Shown here one piece after another: positions 23,914 to 32,910 of a stretch of DNA of 34,845 bases. This stretch comes from an uncultured Clostridia bacterium (GTDB lineage: Bacteria > Bacillota > Clostridia > Oscillospirales > Acutalibacteraceae). The notes beneath the pieces were generated by a model. The model saw only the letters and a program-made list of their open reading frames with translations, made no database searches and had not been told where the DNA came from. The number at the start of each line of letters is the position of its first letter. Position 1 is the first letter of the stretch. Location of the stretch: assembly GCA_947628595.1 (NCBI GenBank), contig CANRAN010000001.1, forward strand, positions 1 through 34,845, read 5' to 3'. The position numbers and the translations under genes were made by a program.

Positions 23914-24066
23914 CTAACAATGTCTGCATTTGCCGCGCAGCGAAAATGATATTATAACCAATAAAATCGCAGTAATTGCGGCAATGCAACAGTCCGGCAG
24001 AACAAATCCCGCAAGCAGCCCCAAGCTGAAGCCCAGCATTTTTCCGTTTGAAAAGCACCTTCTCAT
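23914..24066 (-). CDS. Small cysteine-containing membrane protein, 50 residues
   Basis: A candidate short gene between thiN and spoVM. It encodes 50 residues: a basic start (MRRCFSNGKM), a long hydrophobic stretch (about 11-42) split by a PDCC in the middle, and a tail with GKCRHC. That could be one helical hairpin in the membrane with cysteines at both ends. A moderate AGG lies about 10 nt before the ATG. A TTG start 28 codons upstream overlaps the thiN end but has no better support. I do not recognise a family. Strand and position agree with the cluster, so co-transcription with spoVM is likely. Confidence 0.5.
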   Translation of the reverse strand: MRRCFSNGKMLGFSLGLLAGFVLPDCCIAAITAILLVIISFSLRGKCRHC

Positions 24067-24103
24067 ATCAATCAACCTGACCTTAAGCTTTGTTGTTTGC
24101 CTT

Positions 24104-24131
24104 ACAATATCATAATATACCCTTTTAGCAA
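24104..24131 (-). promoter_or_regulatory. Possible promoter ahead of the small ORF and spoVM
   Basis: On the minus strand, TTGCTA (24126-24131) is followed by a 16-nt spacer and TATTGT (24104-24109) with a TGn extended -10, just after the thiN stop. The match is weak. Confidence 0.3.
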
Positions 24132-24136
24132 AAAGG

Positions 24137-24790
24137 TTACATTGACTCAATAATTATTATTGCACACCCACTATATATATAAACCTCTGCATAATCATCC
24201 GCTATCCTGTTACTAACACCAATAGGAAAATCAGGAGTTAGCTCTATTTTTTCTGCATTATACTCAAATCCTCTTAAGCTTACCTCGCACGACTCACAGC
24301 CAAACGGAAATATTCCGAACCCATGACCAACACTATTATGTATTGTAAAATCCGGAGATTCTGCTACAAAGTCCGAAGCATTAATAATGTGTATCTCATT
24401 TCTACCGTCTGCTATAAATGCGGATATTTTTCTGTCTGCAAGGTATTTGAGTGTACAAAAATTTGCATAGGTATGGTCAAGCCTGCCACCCGTTGCACCA
24501 CACAGTATAAACTCATCACAGCCACGCCCTATGCCCTCTTTCACGGCATAGAGCATATCCGTATCATCCTTGCGCACAGGTAGAGCTATTATCTCAATAT
24601 CGGAATTTTCCGGTCTTTTTGAGGAATCAAAATCCCCCACTATAAGATCGGGAATTATTCCCAATCTTTCTGCAAATATATAGCCGCCGTCCGCACAGAT
24701 GATATAATCATCCTTGTGCATCAGGCGGCTTATGGTATTTATATCTGTATCAGGTGATGAACCTATCAGAATACATCTTTTCTTTGGCAT
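24137..24790 (-). CDS. thiN: Thiamine pyrophosphokinase ThiN
   Basis: Converts thiamine plus ATP to thiamine pyrophosphate plus AMP. The 217-residue protein shows the family motifs CADGG (32-36), VGDFDS (51-56), KDDTD (74-78) and GATGGRLDH (98-106) in the N-terminal catalytic domain. The C-terminal half is the beta-sandwich thiamine-binding domain with the SNR motif (GVSNRIADDY). It starts 6 nt after rsgA, using a ribosome binding site that overlaps the rsgA stop codon (GGTGA), so the two are translationally close. In B. subtilis rpe lies between rsgA and thiN, but not here. There is no TPP riboswitch in the short gap. Confidence 0.95.
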   Translation of the reverse strand: MPKKRCILIGSSPDTDINTISRLMHKDDYIICADGGYIFAERLGIIPDLIVGDFDSSKRPENSDIEIIALPVRKDDTDMLYAVKEGIGRGCDEFILCGATGGRLDHTYANFCTLKYLADRKISAFIADGRNEIHIINASDFVAESPDFTIHNSVGHGFGIFPFGCESCEVSLRGFEYNAEKIELTPDFPIGVSNRIADDYAEVYIYSGCAIIIIESM

Positions 24791-24796
24791 ATTAAT

Positions 24797-25684
24797 TCAC
24801 CGCTTATTCATCCAATTAGGAATATCCTTTACCTCGTCATACATCTGCTTATAGCTGTTATGACGTGAAACAGGTATCTTGCCCTCTTTTACAGCCTCAA
24901 TAACCGCACAACCCTTTTCGCATATATGGGAACAGCCTGTAAACCTGCAATCATTAATATACTGCTCAAACTCGGGAAAACAATAAGCTATATCGTCCTT
25001 TCGTATCAACTCATAACGCTCTATATCGACTGTGGAGAAACCCGGAGTATCTGCAACATATCCACCGCCCACCTTATATAATTTACTGTGACGTGTTGTA
25101 TGTTTTCCCCTTCCAAGTTTGTGGCTTATCTCCGCTGTTGAGATATTAAGCTCAGGAAAAAGCGAATTGAGCAGTGAGGACTTTCCTACACCTGTATTAC
25201 CTGTAAATGCGGAAATCTTTCCATTGAGTAATGATATTATCCTTTGATTATCATTGTCGCTCCTTGTACTGTATTCAAAGCAGGTTATTCCTACGGATCT
25301 GTATATTTCCAAAAGCTCCGAGGTATCGGCAAGATCCGACTTTGTAAAAACAATTACCGGCTCTATTCCCTTACTTACAGCTACCGCACTTATTTTATCA
25401 ATAATCAGAGTACTCGGTGACGGTTCCTTTACAGAAGCTACAATGAAAAGCCTGTCGAGATTTGCAAGCGGAGGGCGGATAAGATAATTTTTTCTCGGCA
25501 GTATTTCCTCAACCTGTGCCTTATCATCAGCAATAACTGTTATCTCGACCCTATCCCCGACAGACGGACTTATACCCTTTTTCCTGAATATTCCCCGTGC
25601 CTTACACTCATATACACAATCAGCGGCTTCAACATAGTAGAAACCGCTGACTGCTTTAATAATCAGTCCTGTTAATCTTTCCAT
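24797..25684 (-). CDS. rsgA: Ribosome small-subunit assembly GTPase RsgA
   Basis: RsgA (CpgA/YjeQ) is a circularly permuted GTPase that checks late 30S maturation. In this 295-residue protein, an N-terminal OB fold (about 1-65) precedes the permuted G domain. G4 TKSD (114-117) comes first, then G1 GNTGVGKSS (162-170), then G3 DTPG (212-215). The C-terminal zinc site is a perfect C-x4-C-x-H-x5-C at Cys246, Cys251, His253 and Cys259. It starts 11 nt after prkC with GGTGGG as ribosome binding site, which suggests coupled expression. In B. subtilis CpgA is a substrate of PrkC. The same is only inferred here. Confidence 0.97.
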   Translation of the reverse strand: MERLTGLIIKAVSGFYYVEAADCVYECKARGIFRKKGISPSVGDRVEITVIADDKAQVEEILPRKNYLIRPPLANLDRLFIVASVKEPSPSTLIIDKISAVAVSKGIEPVIVFTKSDLADTSELLEIYRSVGITCFEYSTRSDNDNQRIISLLNGKISAFTGNTGVGKSSLLNSLFPELNISTAEISHKLGRGKHTTRHSKLYKVGGGYVADTPGFSTVDIERYELIRKDDIAYCFPEFEQYINDCRFTGCSHICEKGCAVIEAVKEGKIPVSRHNSYKQMYDEVKDIPNWMNKR

Positions 25685-25695
25685 AGCCCACCGAC

Positions 25696-28272
25696 TCAGA
25701 AAATAAGCATACTTTCGGGATTATATCTTCCCGTAGGTCTTCTTATCCCCATTTCCGCTGCTGTTGAGGGTCCTGAGGGCGTAGTCTCCCCTGAATTCTG
25801 AAGCTTCGGAACCATATCTATCTCATTCTTAGCCTGAGCAATATAATCATATATTTCTTCAATAGACTCCGAACCCTGAATCTTTGTATTATATTCATCT
25901 ATAATACCCTCAACCGTCGTCCAATCCTCATTCGAATAATAATTAGCAAACGCATAGGCATTTATCTCGGCATATGCATCTTGTTTGGTTTGCTCAAGGT
26001 CATCTGCTGCGGAACCCTGCGAGGACTGTTCAGGCGTGCTTGACTCATTCGGAACACTTGATTCCTCAAGCGGAGTAAAGGCATCTATTTCGGACTTTGC
26101 CTGCTCAAGAAGCTGTGCCACCTCATCGGTGCTCTTGGCAGCATTTATGCTTTCGGTATAATTATCAATTATTCCCTGTATCTGTTCTACGTCTTCCGGA
26201 CTGTAATCATCCATATTAACATAGCTGTTCAACTCATTCAAAGCCGTTTCCACACTTTCGGCAAGCTCCTCCGGGTTAGTACCTGCCGCCCCCTGCTTAA
26301 TAACATACTTGTCGTTGTGATACTTATTTGTTACACTGCCTGTTTTGAAATCAAACAAATACTCTGCATACCTCTTACCGTCTACCATAACAGTAACGGT
26401 CTTTTGTGTCATCTTTTCATTATCAGCCCGTAACTCAATTTCAAAATTAAATCCATTAGCCGGACTTCCGGTTCTCTCATCAAGCTTTGTGCCGTTTACA
26501 TTCACCGTCACCGTTATATCGGCATATTCTTCCTTGAGCGTATCGTCAATAACATCATATTTAATGCTTTTCAGCAGCTTGCTTCCGTCACTTGTCTGAA
26601 TCGTAATGAGTGAACCCTTTGTAAGACTGTTTCCCGCAAGCGGATCCGTTCCGACTACCTTACCTTTCTCAATATCTCCCACAACATCTGCCTTCTGTGT
26701 TGTGAACCCCTTAGCCTCAAGCTCCTGCTTTGCCTTTTCATATGTCATACCCGCAACATTCGGCAGTTCTACCTTTTCAACAGCCGGACCGTCACTTACA
26801 ATCAAAGTTATGGTAGTTCCTATCTCCTGTTCCATTCCCTCCTGCGGTGAGCAGTCAATAACATATCCCTTTGCCACCTCAGTGCTGTTTACTCTTGCAA
26901 CATAGCAGCTGAAATACCTACCCTCAAGCTTCTGTATAGCCTCCTGCTCGGTATAATTCTTAACCTTGGGGATCTGCATTGTTGTACTCTTGCTGTTTAT
27001 AACAAGCTTTATTGTCGCATTTTCCTTTACCTGCTTTGAGCCTGCCTCCGGATCCTGAGAAAGTATCATATTCATCGGCTTATCTTCCTCATACTGGGCG
27101 GATATCTCATACTTGAATTTATAATCCTTATTTGACTGTATCTCGTCATACATCTGTCCGACAAACTGAGGAACATCGACATCTTTGGTTTCATTTGCCC
27201 TCATACTGTTATTGACAAGCATATAAATCATTATTCCTATCGCCGCAATAAGCAGGACTATCATAACAGCCGTTACCCACTTCACAACTGTTTTTGATGT
27301 ACTTCCCGCAAGCTCATCGTCATATCTGTCATAATCATCATCATATGCAGGCTCAGGGGATGCAGATGATACATTGTTTATGGAATCAACATATCTTGTC
27401 GGGGTTTCATCTACAAAATAGCTGTACTTGAACTTTACTGACGGATTATGTCTGAATATTTCAATGGCCTCGAGCATCTCACTTGCGGACGCATATCTTT
27501 GTGCCGGATCCTTCCGCATTGCCTTTAGAGTTATCTCTTCAATACCCTCGGGGATATTTTCATTTATCTTGCGAAGCGGCTCTGGATCATTCTGCATCTG
27601 CATTATAGCAACCGATACCGCACTGTCCGCCTCAAAGGGAAGCTTTCCGGTAAGCATTTCATAAAGCATAACACCGACAGAATATATGTCCGCCTTGCCG
27701 TCAATGTTATCGTCACCCCTTGCCTGCTCAGGTGCGATATAATGAACAGAACCTATCGCCTTATCCGTCATTGTTCGTGTCACGTTATCGGAAAAATGGG
27801 CAATACCGAAATCCGTTACCTTTATCGTTCCGTCCTGAAGCAGCATTATATTCTGCGGCTTCATATCCCTGTGGACTATGCCCTTTTCATGTGCGTGCTG
27901 CATAGCCTGAAGTATCTGTACAGTAAAATGTACGGCTTCTTTCCACGGTATAACGTGCTGATGCTCGATATATTCCTTGAGAGTTATACCGTCTATATAT
28001 TCCATAACGATATACTGTATCTTATCTCCGAAGCTTACATCGTTTACCTTTACGATATTCGGGTGGGAAAGTACAGCAATCGCCTTACTTTCGTTTTTAA
28101 ATCTCCTAATAAACTCACTATTGGTTGAAAATTCATCCTTGAGAATTTTTATGGCAACAGTGGTATCATCAATGGTATCATGCGCCTTATATACCATTGC
28201 CATACCGCCGACACCTATAAGCTCCTGTATTTCATATCTGCCGTCAAGCCTTTTTCCTGTATATTTATCCAT
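25696..28272 (-). CDS. prkC: PASTA-domain Ser/Thr kinase PrkC with long C-terminal extension
   Basis: A membrane kinase that senses cell-wall fragments and phosphorylates growth and cell-wall proteins. In this 858-residue protein the cytoplasmic kinase has the glycine loop GVGGMAMVYKA (20-30), Lys42, HRDMKPQN (134-141), DFG (154-156) and APEQARG. A juxtamembrane Asp/Tyr-rich stretch precedes one membrane helix (about 329-353). Three PASTA domains follow, at about 364-428, 431-495 and 499-563. B. subtilis PrkC ends soon after its PASTA domains at 648. Here about 290 residues follow: a beta-rich region (about 566-650) and two related helical repeats (about 671-730 and 761-820). GGAGGG precedes the start. 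It forms a pair with prpC 22 nt upstream. Confidence 0.97.
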   Translation of the reverse strand: MDKYTGKRLDGRYEIQELIGVGGMAMVYKAHDTIDDTTVAIKILKDEFSTNSEFIRRFKNESKAIAVLSHPNIVKVNDVSFGDKIQYIVMEYIDGITLKEYIEHQHVIPWKEAVHFTVQILQAMQHAHEKGIVHRDMKPQNIMLLQDGTIKVTDFGIAHFSDNVTRTMTDKAIGSVHYIAPEQARGDDNIDGKADIYSVGVMLYEMLTGKLPFEADSAVSVAIMQMQNDPEPLRKINENIPEGIEEITLKAMRKDPAQRYASASEMLEAIEIFRHNPSVKFKYSYFVDETPTRYVDSINNVSSASPEPAYDDDYDRYDDELAGSTSKTVVKWVTAVMIVLLIAAIGIMIYMLVNNSMRANETKDVDVPQFVGQMYDEIQSNKDYKFKYEISAQYEEDKPMNMILSQDPEAGSKQVKENATIKLVINSKSTTMQIPKVKNYTEQEAIQKLEGRYFSCYVARVNSTEVAKGYVIDCSPQEGMEQEIGTTITLIVSDGPAVEKVELPNVAGMTYEKAKQELEAKGFTTQKADVVGDIEKGKVVGTDPLAGNSLTKGSLITIQTSDGSKLLKSIKYDVIDDTLKEEYADITVTVNVNGTKLDERTGSPANGFNFEIELRADNEKMTQKTVTVMVDGKRYAEYLFDFKTGSVTNKYHNDKYVIKQGAAGTNPEELAESVETALNELNSYVNMDDYSPEDVEQIQGIIDNYTESINAAKSTDEVAQLLEQAKSEIDAFTPLEESSVPNESSTPEQSSQGSAADDLEQTKQDAYAEINAYAFANYYSNEDWTTVEGIIDEYNTKIQGSESIEEIYDYIAQAKNEIDMVPKLQNSGETTPSGPSTAAEMGIRRPTGRYNPESMLIF

Positions 28273-28294
28273 TTATGAACTCCCTCCAAGCCTT

Positions 28295-29023
28295 TTAATC
28301 CGCAATAACCGCCACAGTTATATTATCACTGCCGCCAAGCTCTTTTGCAGCTTCTATCAGTTTGTCTGTCAATTCCTCAGATTTATATTCCCTCACAAAA
28401 TCAAGCAGCCTGTCATCTGTTATATAATTCGACAAACCGTCTGTACACATAACAAGACTTGCACCGTCCTCAAATTCAACGGTATTGTAGTCTGTCCTCA
28501 GTTCAGGCTCTGTTCCGAGTGCCCTTGTTATTATGTTCCGTCTCGGGTGCTGTCTTGCCTGTTCCCGTGTTATCTCCCCAATATCAACAAGCTGCTGTAC
28601 AACGGAATGATCCGTTGTTATCTGACGAACTCCCTCGTCACTGCATATATATGCCCTGCTGTCACCTGCATGGATTATATGTGCCCTCTTCTTTTTCACC
28701 ACCGCACACACAACCGTTGTTCCCATTCCGTCAAGTCCGGGGACATGAATTGCCATATCAAATACAGCCTTATTTGCATATTCTACGGAAAGCTGTAATA
28801 AATTACGTATTCCCTCCGGAGACATATCCCCGTTATAGCCGCTTGTTAATGACTCGGATATATTTTCGGCAGCAACACGGCTTGCTATACTTCCGCCCTG
28901 TGCTCCCCCCATTCCGTCGCAAACAACCGCCCACACGGTTCCATCAGAAAAGGTACCTGTCATACAGTAATCCTGGTTTGTACTTCTTTTCAAACCCACA
29001 TCACTTTTTGAATATATCTCCAT
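28295..29023 (-). CDS. prpC: PP2C-family Ser/Thr phosphatase PrpC (Stp)
   Basis: A soluble metal-dependent phosphatase that reverses PrkC phosphorylation, 242 residues. Family motifs are DVGLKRSTNQDYC near the start, VCDGMGG with Asp36, GDSRAY, TDGLSNYI and the terminal DNITVAVIAD with Asp233. These supply the Mn2+/Mg2+-binding aspartates. It lies directly upstream of prkC and downstream of rlmN, the usual Bacillota order. A gap of 54 bp separates it from rlmN. No separate promoter is obvious. Confidence 0.96.
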   Translation of the reverse strand: MEIYSKSDVGLKRSTNQDYCMTGTFSDGTVWAVVCDGMGGAQGGSIASRVAAENISESLTSGYNGDMSPEGIRNLLQLSVEYANKAVFDMAIHVPGLDGMGTTVVCAVVKKKRAHIIHAGDSRAYICSDEGVRQITTDHSVVQQLVDIGEITREQARQHPRRNIITRALGTEPELRTDYNTVEFEDGASLVMCTDGLSNYITDDRLLDFVREYKSEELTDKLIEAAKELGGSDNITVAVIAD

Positions 29024-29077
29024 TTTGATTTCCCCCTAATCCGTCGGCGGTATTCCGACCTCTTCAAAAACTCAATT

Positions 29078-30109
29078 TCAGGCTTGTTCCGCAGCCTGTC
29101 GTCTGAGCTGTCCGCAGGAAGCATTTATATCACTCCCGAGAGTTCTCCTTATTGTTGCGGTTATTCCCGATTTTGCAAGAACCCTGATAAAGGACTCCAT
29201 TCTGTCCCTCTTGCTTTTTCTGTATCCTGTCCCCTTAACCGAATTAACAGGTATAAGATTCACATGGGCAATAATCCCATTCAATCTTTTCCCAAGCTCT
29301 GCTGCCGAGCTGTCGCTGTCATTTATGCCGTCTATCATTGCATATTCAAAGGAAATTCTTCTTCCTGTTTGTCTGCAATAATACCGACAGGCTTCAAGAA
29401 GACTTTCCATATCATACCTTCTGTTTATCGGCATTGTCCTGCTTCTTATTTCATCATTCGGTGCATGAAGTGATACCGAAAGCGTGAGCTGAAGCTTCAT
29501 ATCGGCAAGCTCATATATCCTCGGCACTATTCCGCACGTTGAAAGCGATATGTGCCTCATTCCTATGTTCATGCCGTTTTCATCTGTAACAAGCCTCAAA
29601 AAACGGATAACATTATCAAAGTTATCAAGCGGCTCACCCATCCCCATTAGCACAACATTGGATATACGTATATTATTATCCCTCTGCTCGCTCTGTAATT
29701 GCGCTATCATCTCCGAGGCTGTCAAATTTCTTGAAAATCCGCTTTTACCCGTTGCACAGAACGTACAACCCATTTTACACCCTACCTGAGTGGAAATACA
29801 GCTTGTATATCCGTGGTGGTATTTCATCAAAACAGACTCAACACATTCCCCATCGACAAAGGAAAACAAATATTTCCTTGTATCATCATAAGACGAAATT
29901 AACTTTTTTTCAATAGCTGCGTTGGATATATAGCAGTTTTCACCAAGCGTTTGACGTAATTTCTGAGAAATATTAGTCATTTCGTCAAAGGAATTTACTC
30001 CCTCGTGCAGCCATTTGAAAATCTGGAGTGCTCTGTACTTTTGCTCTCCGAGCTTTTTCAGCATATCCTCAAGCTCATTCAGATACATTGATTTTATATC
30101 TGTTCGCAT
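29078..30109 (-). CDS. rlmN: Dual-specificity 23S rRNA/tRNA methyltransferase RlmN
   Basis: A radical-SAM enzyme that makes 2-methyladenosine at A2503 of 23S rRNA and in some tRNAs. The 343-residue product has the iron-sulfur motif C-x3-C-x2-C at Cys111, Cys115 and Cys118, preceded by the methyl-carrying SC-ISTQVG region (Cys104). The conserved C-terminal Cys332 sits in NASCGQLRR. The start is set at ATG 30109, with AAGGA about 10 nt upstream. A GTG three codons earlier overlaps the rsmB stop codon but has no room for a ribosome binding site. rsmB ends 5 bp before this start. Catalytic details follow the E. coli family. Confidence 0.96.
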   Translation of the reverse strand: MRTDIKSMYLNELEDMLKKLGEQKYRALQIFKWLHEGVNSFDEMTNISQKLRQTLGENCYISNAAIEKKLISSYDDTRKYLFSFVDGECVESVLMKYHHGYTSCISTQVGCKMGCTFCATGKSGFSRNLTASEMIAQLQSEQRDNNIRISNVVLMGMGEPLDNFDNVIRFLRLVTDENGMNIGMRHISLSTCGIVPRIYELADMKLQLTLSVSLHAPNDEIRSRTMPINRRYDMESLLEACRYYCRQTGRRISFEYAMIDGINDSDSSAAELGKRLNGIIAHVNLIPVNSVKGTGYRKSKRDRMESFIRVLAKSGITATIRRTLGSDINASCGQLRRQAAEQA

Positions 30110-30114
30110 ACAGT

Positions 30115-31449
30115 TCACTTCCTTCTTATGGCACTGATAAAGAAACCGTCCGTTCCGTTTATATGCGGAAACAATGTTAGTTCATTATCGGGCTCATCAA
30201 TAACTCTTTTTATCCCCTTCGGAATGTCAAGTGCATACGGCTCAAAGTCATTATGCTCACCCAGAAATCTGCGTATATTCATCCCGTTTTCGGATGGATT
30301 AAGAGTACAGGTAGAATATATCAATATTCCCCTTTCTTTTACAAAGCCTGCACAATTACACAGTATAAGATACTGCAAATCCGGCAAGCTGTCAAGCCCC
30401 AAATCATTTTTATATCTCAGTTCAGGCTTTCTCCTTATTATTCCAAGTCCCGAACACGGTACGTCACAAAGCACTCTGTCTGATATCGGAAAAGCCTTAT
30501 ATACCGAGCTGTCGGCTTCAATAGTTTCTATAATATCAATACCGAGTCGCTTTGCGCCCTGTCTTACAAGCCTGAGCCTGTTTTCGTACATATCACAGGA
30601 AATAATTTTTCCCTTATTTTCCATATACTGTGCTATTGTAAACGCTTTTCCACCGGGTGCCGAGCAGGCATCAATAACAGTATTGCCCGGTTCCGCAGCC
30701 AGTAATCGGCAGCAAAGCTGTGAGGCAGTATCCTGTATATGAAAGCAGCCGTCTGAATATTGTCTGATATTTTCTATTGAGCCTGTTCCGCTGAGCAGAA
30801 TACAATCATCAAGCAGTTTTGAACATTCCGCCTCAATTTTCTCATTATGTAGTGATAAAATTAGATTTTCACTATCCGTTTTCAGCATATTCACTCTTGC
30901 CGCAATGGGGGGTCTGCCCTCAAGAGTACCGAGTATTCCCTCGGTTATTTCATCACCATAGCTTACTCTCCACAGCCTTATTATTTCTTCCGGACAAGAA
31001 TATCTTATTGACAGATATTTATTCTTACCCCTACGTTTATCCGGAAGTGATAGCTCATCTGCCCTTGAAGCACGTCTCAAAACACCGTTTGCATATCCCG
31101 AAGCACTATAAAGGTTATTTTCTTTACACAGTCTTACGCTTTCATTAACAGCCGCTGATACCGGCACGCTATCCATAAAAAACAGTTGATAAAGCCCCAT
31201 ACGTAATATAACAAGCATTCCTGCATCAAGCTTATTTATCGGTCTGTCCGAAAATTGGGATAAATTATAATCAAGCAAAAGCTTCTTCTCAAGTACACCA
31301 TAAAACAGCACTGAAGCAAATGCCTTGTCACGCATATCCGCATTACTCCCGGATAACACAGCATTAAGCGCTATATTTGAATATGCCTGCTCCCTCTCTA
31401 TGCGCATGAGAGCCTCAAATGCAAGCTGCCTTGACGATTTTGACATCAT
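30115..31449 (-). CDS. rsmB: 16S rRNA m5C967 methyltransferase RsmB
   Basis: Methylates C967 of 16S rRNA (E. coli numbering). In this 444-residue protein the N-terminal NusB-like domain runs to about residue 140. The SAM-binding motif is ACSAPGGK (261-268). The catalytic cysteine is in DVPCSG (Cys332) and a second conserved one in STCTLNPSEN (Cys381). AAGGAG lies just upstream of two adjacent ATG codons, and the first is used here. It lies 9 bp after fmt and before rlmN in a tightly packed cluster. Confidence 0.96.
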   Translation of the reverse strand: MMSKSSRQLAFEALMRIEREQAYSNIALNAVLSGSNADMRDKAFASVLFYGVLEKKLLLDYNLSQFSDRPINKLDAGMLVILRMGLYQLFFMDSVPVSAAVNESVRLCKENNLYSASGYANGVLRRASRADELSLPDKRRGKNKYLSIRYSCPEEIIRLWRVSYGDEITEGILGTLEGRPPIAARVNMLKTDSENLILSLHNEKIEAECSKLLDDCILLSGTGSIENIRQYSDGCFHIQDTASQLCCRLLAAEPGNTVIDACSAPGGKAFTIAQYMENKGKIISCDMYENRLRLVRQGAKRLGIDIIETIEADSSVYKAFPISDRVLCDVPCSGLGIIRRKPELRYKNDLGLDSLPDLQYLILCNCAGFVKERGILIYSTCTLNPSENGMNIRRFLGEHNDFEPYALDIPKGIKRVIDEPDNELTLFPHINGTDGFFISAIRRK

Positions 31450-31458
31450 CCGCTCTCC

Positions 31459-32382
31459 TTATGAAAACCTTAAATTTTTCGGGTCTGCTTCATGCAGTCC
31501 GTTTATAAATTCCTGTGCGGTCATTTTTCTCTTTCCCTCAGGCTGGATTTCGATTATCTCAATCGAACCCACTCCGCAAGCAACTATCAACGGACTGATA
31601 GATAGAACCTGTCCCGGCTCTCCATTCTCTTTTGAAACAAGCGTCCTGTGCAGTTTTACCCTTTTACCGTTAATCTTTGCTGTTGCTCCCGGCCATGAAT
31701 TAAGTCCTCTTATACGGTTATGAACATCCTGCGCCCTTTGTGTAAAATCTATGACGGACATATCCTTTGTAAGCATTTTTGCATACGAGGATTTTGAGTC
31801 ATCCTGCCTTTCCCGTACAAGAGTACCCTTTTCTGCGGAATGTACTACCATAACAATAAGCTCAGCCCCTGCCTCGGCAAGTCTGTCGTGCAGCTCATCA
31901 GCGGTTTCATTCTCGCCAATTTCAATTTCTGTTTTCATCAGCATATCGCCTGTGTCAAGCCCGACATCCATATACATTGCCGTAACTCCGGTTTTAGCTT
32001 TACCGTCAATTATTGCAGTCTGTATCGGTGAAGCACCTCTGTACTCGGGCAAAAGTGAGGCATGGACATTTATACAGCCGTATTTCGGAAAATCTATAAT
32101 TTCCTTAGGCAATATCTTACCGTATGCGGCGACCACTATCATTTCGGGGGCAAGCTCCTTTAATGTTTCAAGTGCCTTACCGTCCTTGAGTGTTGTCGGC
32201 TGATAAACCTGTAAGCCGTTTTCAAGTGCGGCCACCTTTACAGGGGGAGGTGTCAATGTTAGCTTTCGCCCTTTCGGCTTATCGGGTTGGGAAAAAACTC
32301 CGACTATCTCATTCCCGTCATCTATCAATGCCTTAAGACACGGAACGGCAAAATCGGGTGTACCCATAAAAACTATCTTCAT
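31459..32382 (-). CDS. fmt: Methionyl-tRNA formyltransferase Fmt
   Basis: Formylates initiator Met-tRNA with 10-formyl-tetrahydrofolate. In this 307-residue protein the N-terminal MKIVFMGTPDFA and the catalytic triad Asn105, His107 and Asp143 match E. coli Fmt (Asn106, His108, Asp144). The motif INVHASLLPEYRGASPI is diagnostic. The C-terminal OB-like domain is present. The start is set at ATG 32382 because GAGGT lies 5-6 nt upstream. A TTG seven codons earlier overlaps the def stop and is unlikely. def, the deformylase acting on the product, is the gene just upstream (17 bp gap), so formylation and deformylation are co-encoded. Confidence 0.97.
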   Translation of the reverse strand: MKIVFMGTPDFAVPCLKALIDDGNEIVGVFSQPDKPKGRKLTLTPPPVKVAALENGLQVYQPTTLKDGKALETLKELAPEMIVVAAYGKILPKEIIDFPKYGCINVHASLLPEYRGASPIQTAIIDGKAKTGVTAMYMDVGLDTGDMLMKTEIEIGENETADELHDRLAEAGAELIVMVVHSAEKGTLVRERQDDSKSSYAKMLTKDMSVIDFTQRAQDVHNRIRGLNSWPGATAKINGKRVKLHRTLVSKENGEPGQVLSISPLIVACGVGSIEIIEIQPEGKRKMTAQEFINGLHEADPKNLRFS

Positions 32383-32399
32383 ATCATACCTCGTTTTCC

Positions 32400-32867
32400 T
32401 CAATCCCTAAACTCTGAGGGGTCTATTTTCCTTATGATGTGTTCTTTGAAAAGAATACCGTCAAGGTGGTCATTTTCGTGGCATATTGCCTTTGCAAGAA
32501 GTCCCTCCGCATTGAGAGTAAATTTATCCCCACATCTGTCATATGCTGTAACCGTCACATACATCGGTCGCACTGTTATACCAAATTCACCCGGACAAGA
32601 AAGACAGCCCTCGCTTCCCTCTTGCTGTCCCTTTGTCTTAATTATCTTAGGATTGACAAATTCAATCTTCCCGTCACCGATATCTATAACAAAAATCCTG
32701 CGGAGAATACCCACCTGCGGTGCGGCAAGACCAACTCCCTCTCCGTTTATCATGGTTTCATACATATCATCAAGCAGCACTGCAAGCTTTCCATCAAATT
32801 TTTCTACCGGACGACAAACCTTTGTCAGAATCGGGTCGCCCTCTTTTACAATATTTCTTAAAGCCAT
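32400..32867 (-). CDS. def: Peptide deformylase Def
   Basis: A metalloenzyme that removes the formyl group from new proteins, 155 residues. The three signature motifs are GEGVGLAAPQ (43-51), EGCLS (86-90) with metal-binding Cys88, and HENDH (130-134) with His130, Glu131 and His134. The start at ATG 32867 is chosen for the GGAGG 6 nt upstream. A longer in-frame ORF from 32900 would run through that site. It lies between priA (44 bp upstream) and fmt. In E. coli the His ligands are in HEMDH, and here the middle residue is Asn. Confidence 0.96.
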   Translation of the reverse strand: MALRNIVKEGDPILTKVCRPVEKFDGKLAVLLDDMYETMINGEGVGLAAPQVGILRRIFVIDIGDGKIEFVNPKIIKTKGQQEGSEGCLSCPGEFGITVRPMYVTVTAYDRCGDKFTLNAEGLLAKAICHENDHLDGILFKEHIIRKIDPSEFRD

Positions 32868-32910
32868 AACATCCTCCGATTTATCTGCACTTCTGTGCAT
32901 ATTTTTTATT

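Noticed and set aside
32383..32403. Longer N-terminus for Fmt from a TTG start
   Set aside because: It would overlap the def stop codon. The ATG at 32382 has a well-placed GAGGT and matches the family N-terminus MKIVFMGTP.
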